Below are positions 16,315 to 24,127 of a stretch of 33,047 nt of DNA, piece by piece. A program made the translations under genes and the position numbers. Source of the DNA: Bacteroidota bacterium (GTDB lineage: Bacteria; Bacteroidota; Bacteroidia; Bacteroidales; Tenuifilaceae); assembly GCA_029558675.1 (NCBI GenBank), contig JAKQEF010000104.1, positions 1 through 33,047 of the forward strand, read 5' to 3'. The notes below the pieces were generated by a model. It made no database searches, had not been told where the DNA came from, and was given only the letters and a program-made list of their open reading frames with translations. Position 1 is the first letter of the stretch, and each line of letters starts with the position of its first letter.

Positions 16315-19300
16315 ATGAAACGTATTCAATTTCTTTTAATCGCATTAGCCTTTTCGTTTTTTCACCTTGGGGTAAATGCCCAGGAGTATTATATTAAGTT
16401 TCTTGAAAACGACAGGAATAAAATTAACACGATAGTTACTCAGACCGTTTCCATTGATAAAATTGACAACGGATTTGTTCTGGCATTTGCCAACGAGGGC
16501 GAATTGGAAAAGATTAAATCGTTGGGTTATACCCCCGAAATTCTTCCCTACCCCTCAACTGATGACAAGTCGATAATAATGGCAACCACAATTGACCAGA
16601 TGGCCAACTGGGACCGTTATCCCACCTACGAAGTGTACCGCACCATGATGAAGAAGTTTGAGCAGGATTACCCTAATCTTTGCAAACTGGACAGTGTGGG
16701 AACAACAGTGCAGGGGCGGAAACTTTACGTTGTTAAGATTTCGGATAATGTCCTGGAGGAGGAGGCCGAGCCCGATTTTCTTTTCTTAAGCACCATACAT
16801 GGCGACGAGACCACGGGATTTATTCTCACTCTCAGGCTTATTGACTATCTGTTGTCCAACTACGGAACCGACGACAGGGTTACCAGCATGGTGAATAATA
16901 TAGCCATTTATATTAACCCAAATCACAACCCTGACGGGACTTATTATTCGGGGAATCATACCGTCAGTGGTTCAAGGCGATATAATGCCAATAGCTATGA
17001 CCTCAACCGGAACTTTCCCGATCCGCGGACAGGCCAAAATCCCGGAGGGCCTTACCAGCCCGAAACCTTGGCCATGATGGCCTATGCCCAAACCAAAAAT
17101 TTTTCCCTGTCGGCCAATTACCACGGCGGTGCCGAATTGGCCAACTTCCCGTGGGATACATGGACAACCAGCCAAAATGCCCATGCCGACCATAATTGGT
17201 TCTACAACCTTTCACGGCAGTATGCCGATATTGTTCAAGCCAATTCCCCTTCGGGCTACTTTACCGATTATGGCGGAGTAACGCAGGGTGGCGACTGGTA
17301 CGTGATTACGGGCGGAAGGCAGGATTACATGAATTATTGGCACCATTGCCGCGAAATTACCATCGAGGTATCAAATGTAAAAACGCTTGCAGTTGAGCAA
17401 CTTGGAAACCTTTGGAACTACAATAAAGAGGCAATGCTCACATTTATTGAAAGGGTGAATGCAGGGATTCATGGATTGGTTACAAATCAGGACGGCGAGC
17501 CGTTGAACGCCACTATCACCGTGCTTGAGCACGATAAGGATAACTCTCATGTGGTTACAAAGCCAGCCACAGGGAGCTACCTGCGAATGATTGAGCCGGG
17601 AACATGGCAGGTATCCTACTCATGCGAAGGATATGTTACACAGGTTCATGCGATTACCGTTCCCAGCTACACTTCATCCATCGAAAAGAATGTTGAGATG
17701 GTGCAGGCCGGTCAAACCACCCTCAACGGATTTGTGAACGATGCCGAAACCGACTTTCCCATTGGCGGAGCCAAGATAGAATTGATTGGATCCAGCGTCA
17801 CCCCTGTGTTCACTAACTCTCAGGGCTACTATTCGTTTGGGTCAATCCCTGAGAATACCTATCAAATTAAAGCCTCAAAGGCTGACTACATGAGCCAAAC
17901 AGTGGTAGAAACTTTAGTTGGCGAGTCCAATCAGGTGGATTTCAACCTCTACCTTTCCAACGCCGAGAGCTTCGAATGGGATATCCCCGAAGGATTTACC
18001 TTCACAGGTGGCGATTGGACACGGGACAACAGCGTTGCCTACGAAGGGGATTATAGCATGAAATCGGCTGCCATTGGTCATGGTCAGAATACAACCATGC
18101 AGATTAACCTCAACGTTGCCGGTGCCGGAGAGATTTCGTTTGCGCGAAAAGTTTCTTCCGAGTCGAACTGGGATTTCCTCAAGTTTTTTATCGATGGTAC
18201 AGAAAAGGGCAGTTGGAGTGGAAATAGTGATTGGTTCGAAGTTAGTTACCCGGTAACGGCAGGCAATCATATTTTCAAGTGGCAGTACGTTAAGGATAAT
18301 TCAATGTCCAACGGGAGCGATTGCGGCTGGATTGATAACATCATCTTCCCACAAACACAGCATAGTGTAACATTTACCGTTAAATCGGGAGCAACACCCA
18401 TCAGTGGGGCCACCATAGAGTTCAGCAATCAAACCCTTACCACCAATGCATCGGGTAAAGTTACCTTTACCGGAGTGCCCAGGGGGAAAGACAAACCCTA
18501 TACCGTTTCAAAGGAAGGTTACCTCAACGCTTCAGGAAAGGTAAATGTGAAATACGTTGACGTAAACCTTTCGGTTGACATGGAACCATCGCCCAACTAT
18601 TACAACGTTACGTTTAATGTGTCCGGCACCGATGGCCCGATTGAAGGGGCTTCCGTAACCATTGCCGGGCACGAACTGCAAACCAACAGCGCAGGAGAGG
18701 CTTACTTCGAGCAAATAGCAGAAGGTGTTCATACCTATACGGTTGATGCCGAGGGATATATTCCCGTTGAGGATGAACTGAATGTGGACGAGGACAAGGT
18801 GGTTGATGTTATTCTTGAACCTCATGTTGAACCATTCTCCGTTACCTTCCATGTTTCTAACCCGGGATCCAACCCCATTGAGGGGGCCGTGGTTACGCTC
18901 AATGGCACCTCGTCTATCACCAATAATCAGGGAGAGGTGGTTTTCTCCGAAGTTCTGCCCGGTGTTTATGCTTATTCTGTGGCAGCCGAAGGGTATATCC
19001 CAATTCAGGGAAATGTGGTGGTGGATATGGATAAAACTGTTGAGGTGATATTGGAAGTGGAAACTCATCCCTTCAACGTCATTTTCGTTGTGAAGAACAG
19101 CGAGGGACTGCCTGTTGCCGGGGCATTGGTACAGCTCGATGGCAAATCGGCCTCCACAAATCAGAACGGTAAGGCATTCTTCATGGAGGTTGAACCCGGT
19201 ATTTATAACTACAGCGTGGAGGCTGCATCGTACAAAACAGTACAAGGAATCATCCTGGTGGACGATGATAAAAATGTTGAGATTACTTTAATGCCGCTTG

Positions 19301-19833
19301 ACCCGCTATATTCCGTTACTTTCTATGTTTACGACAAGCAGAACCAACCCATTGAATCGGTATCGGTAACTTTTAACGATGAAAACATAGCTACCGATGC
19401 GAATGGCAAGGCGCTATTCGTCGATATTGAGGAGGGTGATTATAGCTATCGGGTGTCAATTGAGGGATTCCATGCGCAGGAGGGTAACGTTCATATCGAA
19501 TCCGATACGACAATAATCATCAATCTCACACCTCAGGGGGTTCCCTTTATGACGAACAATTCTACTGTGGTTGAGATTTGGCCAAATCCATTTAGACAAT
19601 GGTTGAACATAAGGGTTGCCGTACCCTCTACAGAAAGTATTGCCATTGATATTTACAGCATTACCGGACAGAAGGTTGGCACCATTGCATCGCCTACGGT
19701 TATAAACCGCGAGTCAACCTACCAATGGCAGGGATTCGGAGAATCGGGGCACCTGCTGCCCGGAGGTTTGTACGTTGTTAAAGTGATAACCGGCCAAGGG
19801 GTGATCTCGGAAAAAGTACTTTTCATGCCATAG
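16315..19833 (+). CDS. Secreted M14 zinc carboxypeptidase with five C-terminal repeats and T9SS sorting domain
   Basis: Signal peptide MKRIQFLLIALAFSFFHLGVNAQ; HGDETTG, NPNHNPDG, YDLNRNFPD, NYHGGAE, EITIEVSN; C-term IWPNPFRQWLNIRV...ITGQKVG...LPGGLYVVKVITGQGVISEKVLFMP. Start moved to 16315. Confidence 0.93.
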   Translation: MKRIQFLLIALAFSFFHLGVNAQEYYIKFLENDRNKINTIVTQTVSIDKIDNGFVLAFANEGELEKIKSLGYTPEILPYPSTDDKSIIMATTIDQMANWDRYPTYEVYRTMMKKFEQDYPNLCKLDSVGTTVQGRKLYVVKISDNVLEEEAEPDFLFLSTIHGDETTGFILTLRLIDYLLSNYGTDDRVTSMVNNIAIYINPNHNPDGTYYSGNHTVSGSRRYNANSYDLNRNFPDPRTGQNPGGPYQPETLAMMAYAQTKNFSLSANYHGGAELANFPWDTWTTSQNAHADHNWFYNLSRQYADIVQANSPSGYFTDYGGVTQGGDWYVITGGRQDYMNYWHHCREITIEVSNVKTLAVEQLGNLWNYNKEAMLTFIERVNAGIHGLVTNQDGEPLNATITVLEHDKDNSHVVTKPATGSYLRMIEPGTWQVSYSCEGYVTQVHAITVPSYTSSIEKNVEMVQAGQTTLNGFVNDAETDFPIGGAKIELIGSSVTPVFTNSQGYYSFGSIPENTYQIKASKADYMSQTVVETLVGESNQVDFNLYLSNAESFEWDIPEGFTFTGGDWTRDNSVAYEGDYSMKSAAIGHGQNTTMQINLNVAGAGEISFARKVSSESNWDFLKFFIDGTEKGSWSGNSDWFEVSYPVTAGNHIFKWQYVKDNSMSNGSDCGWIDNIIFPQTQHSVTFTVKSGATPISGATIEFSNQTLTTNASGKVTFTGVPRGKDKPYTVSKEGYLNASGKVNVKYVDVNLSVDMEPSPNYYNVTFNVSGTDGPIEGASVTIAGHELQTNSAGEAYFEQIAEGVHTYTVDAEGYIPVEDELNVDEDKVVDVILEPHVEPFSVTFHVSNPGSNPIEGAVVTLNGTSSITNNQGEVVFSEVLPGVYAYSVAAEGYIPIQGNVVVDMDKTVEVILEVETHPFNVIFVVKNSEGLPVAGALVQLDGKSASTNQNGKAFFMEVEPGIYNYSVEAASYKTVQGIILVDDDKNVEITLMPLDPLYSVTFYVYDKQNQPIESVSVTFNDENIATDANGKALFVDIEEGDYSYRVSIEGFHAQEGNVHIESDTTIIINLTPQGVPFMTNNSTVVEIWPNPFRQWLNIRVAVPSTESIAIDIYSITGQKVGTIASPTVINRESTYQWQGFGESGHLLPGGLYVVKVITGQGVISEKVLFMP
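18361..19535 (+). repeat. Five tandem ~80-aa carboxypeptidase-regulatory-like repeats within the M14 CDS
   Basis: Recurring (S/N)VTFxVxxxxxPIxGAxVxxxxxxxxTNxxGxAxFxxVxxGxYxYxVxAEGYxxxxGxxxVxxDxxVxVxLxP. Confidence 0.88.
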
Positions 19834-19873
19834 GGTATTTTTGGTAGCAACGGTATTGTTTTTTTATACTTTT

Positions 19874-19905
19874 GTGGGGAATCGGAAGCGATTCCCCACT
19901 TTTTT
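19874..19905 (+). terminator. Strong intrinsic terminator
   Basis: GTGGGGAATCG-gaag-CGATTCCCCAC followed by TTTTTT; perfect 11-bp stem. Confidence 0.85.
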
Positions 19906-19922
19906 ATTCTTTGGTTAAAACT

Positions 19923-21581
19923 ATGAAAATCAATCGGTTTTTTTATACCCTTGTTCTTTTTGCCATTTTTTCTGCCAATAGGGCATATGCCCAACCCGCC
20001 ATCCCGCCCGAGAAGCCTAAACTTATAGTGCAAATAATCATCAGCCAAATGCGATACGATTACCTGCAGCGGTACTCTTCCAAAATCACTGATGATGGGT
20101 TGATGCACTTGGTAAACGAAGGAGCATTTTGCCGCAATGCGCGGTACAACTACCTGCTCACCCAGTCGTTACCCGGAATGGCTACCATATCAACGGGCTC
20201 AAACCCAAGCGTGCATGGCATCATTTCGGACAAATGGTTTTCGAGAATCAATGGGCAATCCGTTGATGCTGTGGCCGATGATAATGTTACAACCGTTGGC
20301 GGTAGCTTTTACAATGGAAAATATTCTCCAAAAAACTTAATAACCAGCACTTTGGGCGATGAGCTCCGCATGGTCGATCCCCGCTCGAAAGTAGTGGGGG
20401 TATCGTTGGATCCGGCTGCAGCCATACTTGCAACAGGCCACAATGCTAATGGGGTTTTCTGGATGGATGTTGAGCGGGGCAAATGGATAAGCAACAGCTA
20501 TTATATCGACAGCCTTCCCAAATGGGTTGATACGCTTAATGCAAAGGGGTTTGCCGATTTGTACACCAATCGCGATTGGAGTTTAACCAATCCCCTCGAT
20601 GAGTATTACGAAGCTGATATAGCCACCATAAAACAGCCTCAGGCCAAAAAGCGCATAGCTGATAAATTGAAAAGGCTGGCCGATGGGATTATTCTGGCCA
20701 AGAAACCTGCGCGCAACTACTCGCTTCTCCTCGAAACGCCATTTGGCATTACCTATACCAAGGATTTTGCCATTGCTGCCATAGTGGGAGAGGGGCTGGG
20801 TAAGGACGAACATACCGATTTAATCACCATTACCTTTACCCCAACCAAGCATATAGGGCAGAAATATGGTCCTCATTCCATTGAAATGGAGGATACCTAC
20901 TTGAGGCTTGACAGGGAGATGGCCCATTTTCTTGCTTTCCTCAATAGTGAAGTAGGAAGGCATAACTACTTGCTGATACTAACATCCGACCAGGGGGTGG
21001 CAGCCACTCCGGATCATCTTGAAAAATCGAAAATTCCCGGTGGGTACTTCGACCCGCGACAAGCCATGGCGCTGCTTGGCAGTTATCTCAACATATCGTA
21101 TGGTGTAGGGAATTGGGTTTTGGGCTACCACGAGAAGCAGCTTTTCCTTAACCGAAGGCTTATTGAGGATTCAAATCTGAACCTGTGGGATGTTCAAGAC
21201 AAGGTGGCCGATTTTATGCTACAGTTTACAGGGATTGCCTATGCTGCAACGGGGCATACATTACAGTCGGCCAATTTTACCGAGGGTGTCTTTTCAAAGT
21301 TTCAGAACAGCTACAACCAACGGCGCTCAGGCGACGTGATTATCAATTTTGAGCCGGGGTGGGTTGAGCGCAATGGTCATATTACCTCTGCCAACTCGCC
21401 CTACAGTTACGATGCACATGTCCCCTTGATTTGGTACGGATGGCGCATCAAACGCCGCCAGGTGTTGAATCCGGTTGATATGACGGATATCGCACCAACC
21501 CTTTCCACTCTCATAGGGATAAGCTGGCCCAACGGTGCCACGGGTAAGCCCATTAAGGAGATTATTGAGAAAAATCCATAG
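19923..21581 (+). CDS. Secreted alkaline-phosphatase-superfamily protein, probably catalytically degenerate
   Basis: Signal peptide MKINRFFYTLVLFAIFSANRAYAQ; family landmarks QMRYDYLQRY, PGMATISTGSNPSVHGIISDKWF, YGPHSIEMEDTYLRLDREMAHFL, AHVPLIWYG. Expected metal ligands differ (see findings). Confidence 0.87.
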   Translation: MKINRFFYTLVLFAIFSANRAYAQPAIPPEKPKLIVQIIISQMRYDYLQRYSSKITDDGLMHLVNEGAFCRNARYNYLLTQSLPGMATISTGSNPSVHGIISDKWFSRINGQSVDAVADDNVTTVGGSFYNGKYSPKNLITSTLGDELRMVDPRSKVVGVSLDPAAAILATGHNANGVFWMDVERGKWISNSYYIDSLPKWVDTLNAKGFADLYTNRDWSLTNPLDEYYEADIATIKQPQAKKRIADKLKRLADGIILAKKPARNYSLLLETPFGITYTKDFAIAAIVGEGLGKDEHTDLITITFTPTKHIGQKYGPHSIEMEDTYLRLDREMAHFLAFLNSEVGRHNYLLILTSDQGVAATPDHLEKSKIPGGYFDPRQAMALLGSYLNISYGVGNWVLGYHEKQLFLNRRLIEDSNLNLWDVQDKVADFMLQFTGIAYAATGHTLQSANFTEGVFSKFQNSYNQRRSGDVIINFEPGWVERNGHITSANSPYSYDAHVPLIWYGWRIKRRQVLNPVDMTDIAPTLSTLIGISWPNGATGKPIKEIIEKNP

Positions 21582-21781
21582 GGTCCAACAGATGCATGGC
21601 AAAAATAACAGGAGCATGGAAAAAGGTCGATTTGCAGGTTGGCTTCCTGTTTAATATCATATTTAAATTACTGCCTTTTCCTTTGATAATTGGTTTTAAA
21701 ACAGGAAATTTACATCGTTTTTTGGGACATTTTAATTTCTACCACATTATTTTATCATAAACACTTAAAAATTTTTCAACT

Positions 21782-23122
21782 ATGGATGTAAATAAGTTGA
21801 TGGCCGAGCTTGAAGCCAAGCACCCTGGCGAAAAGGAATTTTTACAGGCTGTTCACGAGGTTCTTGAGTCTGTTAAGGAGGTTTACGACAAGAATCCAAA
21901 ATTCGAGAAGCACAAAATTATTGAGCGTATCGTTGAGCCCGATCGCGTTTTCATCTTCAAAGTACCCTGGGCTGATGATCAGGGCAACATTCATGTCAAC
22001 ATAGGATATCGCGTTCAGTTTAACGGAGCCATTGGCCCATACAAGGGAGGCATTCGTTTTCACCCCAGCGTAACCCTTTCTTCGCTTAAGTTTTTAGGTT
22101 TCGAACAAACCTTTAAAAATGCCCTTACAACACTGCCCATGGGTGGTGGTAAGGGAGGTAGCGATTTCAACGCAAAGGGTCGTAGCGACAATGAGATAAT
22201 GCGTTTCTGCCAATCCTTTATGCTTGAGCTTTGGAAACACATTGGCCCCGAAACCGACGTTCCTGCAGGCGATATCGGTGTTGGTGCACGCGAGGTTGGC
22301 TACATGTACGGAATGTATAAGAAGTTGGCAGGCGACCATACCGGTGTATTCACGGGCAAAGGCCTAAACTGGGGGGGGTCGCTCGTTCGTCCTGAGGCTA
22401 CCGGTTTTGGTGCCGTTTACTTCGTTAACCATATGCTTAAAACCCGTGGTATCGACATCAAAGGCAAGACCGTATCCATTTCAGGCTTTGGAAACGTTGC
22501 CTGGGGTGCCGCATTGAAAGCAACCGAACTGGGTGCAAAAGTGGTGGCCATTTCGGGTCCCGATGGTTACATTTACGACGAGGCAGGCGTTAGCGGAGAG
22601 AAAATTGACTATATGCTTGAGTTACGCCACTCCAATCAGGACATTGTGGCACCGTATGAAAAGAAATTCCCGGGTTCCAAATTCTTTGCAGGCAAAAAAC
22701 CCTGGGAGGTAAAGGTTGATATTGCACTTCCCTGCGCAATCCAGAACGAGTTGAACGGAAATGATGCCGCAATGCTGGTAAAGAACGGAGTCACCTGCGT
22801 TGGCGAGGTATCCAACATGGGCTGTACTCCCGAGGCCATTGAAACATTCATTAAGGCCAAGATTCTGTTTGGCCCCGGTAAGGCGGTTAACGCAGGAGGA
22901 GTTGCCACTTCAGGTCTTGAAATGAGCCAGAACAGCCTTAAGATGAGTTGGACACGCGAAGAGGTTGACATGCGCCTGAAGCAGATTATGGAAAGCATTC
23001 ACAAGGCATGCGTTGACCATGGAACCGGGAAGGATGGCTATATTAACTACGTTAAAGGAGCCAACATTGCAGGATTTATGAAGGTTGCCAACACCATGTG
23101 TGACTTGGGCCTGATCATGTAA
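21782..23122 (+). CDS. gdhA: NADP-specific glutamate dehydrogenase
   Basis: GYRVQFNGAIGPYKGGIRFHPSVTLSSLKFLGFEQTFKNALTTLPMGGGKGGSDF, PAGDIGVGAREVGYMYG, TGKGLNWGGSLVRPEATGFG. Confidence 0.97.
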   Translation: MDVNKLMAELEAKHPGEKEFLQAVHEVLESVKEVYDKNPKFEKHKIIERIVEPDRVFIFKVPWADDQGNIHVNIGYRVQFNGAIGPYKGGIRFHPSVTLSSLKFLGFEQTFKNALTTLPMGGGKGGSDFNAKGRSDNEIMRFCQSFMLELWKHIGPETDVPAGDIGVGAREVGYMYGMYKKLAGDHTGVFTGKGLNWGGSLVRPEATGFGAVYFVNHMLKTRGIDIKGKTVSISGFGNVAWGAALKATELGAKVVAISGPDGYIYDEAGVSGEKIDYMLELRHSNQDIVAPYEKKFPGSKFFAGKKPWEVKVDIALPCAIQNELNGNDAAMLVKNGVTCVGEVSNMGCTPEAIETFIKAKILFGPGKAVNAGGVATSGLEMSQNSLKMSWTREEVDMRLKQIMESIHKACVDHGTGKDGYINYVKGANIAGFMKVANTMCDLGLIM

Positions 23123-23146
23123 TGGTATTTTTTTATAAAAAACCGA

Positions 23147-23170
23147 GGGGGCTTTACTGCCCCCTTTTTT
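23147..23170 (+). terminator. Intrinsic terminator of gdhA
   Basis: GGGGGC-tttact-GCCCCC-TTTTTT. Confidence 0.88.
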
Positions 23171-23220
23171 GTACCCATTTGCAAAAGATGCATATTTTTG
23201 CATAAAAATACTCAAAAACC

Positions 23221-23631
23221 ATGGCAACAGCATCAATACTCTACCTGGGCCAACTGCGTACGCAGGCCATCCACAACCAGTCGGGCAACCGGCTTACCAC
23301 CGATGCCCCCACAGATAATCAGGGGAAGGGAGAATTCTTTTCGCCCACCGACCTGCTGGCAACAAGCTTGGGCTCGTGTATGCTAACCATAATGGGCATA
23401 TCGGCCATCACCCACGGTTTTAATATCGATGGGACGAAGGTTGAGGTGCAAAAAATTATGGGAACAAACCCCCGAAGGGTGGTGGAGGTGGTAGTGGAGC
23501 TAACCTTCCCGCATAACAACTACACCCCAAAGGAGCGTAAATTGCTCCAGTTGGCTGCCAAGGAGTGTCCCGTGGCCAACAGCCTTCATCCCGATCTTAA
23601 GCAAACCGTTAAGTTCAACTTTGCAGAGTAG
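23221..23631 (+). CDS. OsmC family protein
   Basis: FFSPTDLLATSLGSCMLTIMGISA, AAKECPVANSLHPDLKQTV. Confidence 0.92.
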   Translation: MATASILYLGQLRTQAIHNQSGNRLTTDAPTDNQGKGEFFSPTDLLATSLGSCMLTIMGISAITHGFNIDGTKVEVQKIMGTNPRRVVEVVVELTFPHNNYTPKERKLLQLAAKECPVANSLHPDLKQTVKFNFAE

Positions 23632-23721
23632 CGTTCTCGCAATCCTTATCAAGCCGAAAACTCAGACTAACTTTTGGTTAGAAAGTTGTTACTCTATTGA
23701 TAAAACAAGGAAAATGCAAGA

Positions 23722-24042
23722 ATGGATAAAGAAGAGGTTATAAATAAAGTAAAAGAATACAGTATTTTGCTTAAAGAGCACATACCTCTTGAGAAAATAT
23801 ATTTATTCGGGTCGTATGCCACAAATACTAATCGAATGGATAGCGATATTGATGTAGCTATTGTTGTGAAAAAAATTGAGGGAGACTACTTTACAATTCA
23901 ACCTTTGTTGTGGAAGTTGAGGAGACAAATTGACCATAGAATTGAACCAATACTAATAGAAAGGGATAATGACCAGGGTGGATTTCTTGCTGAAATTCAA
24001 AGAAATGGAATTGAAATAACAAAAAGGTCTTTAGTTCCATAA
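23722..24042 (+). CDS. Minimal nucleotidyltransferase (MNT) domain protein
   Basis: IYLFGSYATNTNRMDSDIDVAIVV matches GSxxx(n)DxD of the MNT family. Confidence 0.88.
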   Translation: MDKEEVINKVKEYSILLKEHIPLEKIYLFGSYATNTNRMDSDIDVAIVVKKIEGDYFTIQPLLWKLRRQIDHRIEPILIERDNDQGGFLAEIQRNGIEITKRSLVP

Positions 24043-24061
24043 TTCCATTGCGGAGGCGAAT

Positions 24062-24103
24062 TTAAAAAACAAATCGGGGCGAACCCGCAGGGCCGCCCCG
24101 ATT
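24062..24103 (-). terminator. Intrinsic terminator of gcvP
   Basis: Minus strand AATCGGGGCG...CGCCCCGATT followed by TGTTTTTTAAA. Confidence 0.75.
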
Positions 24104-24127
24104 CTATTTAGATATTAACACTCAATT

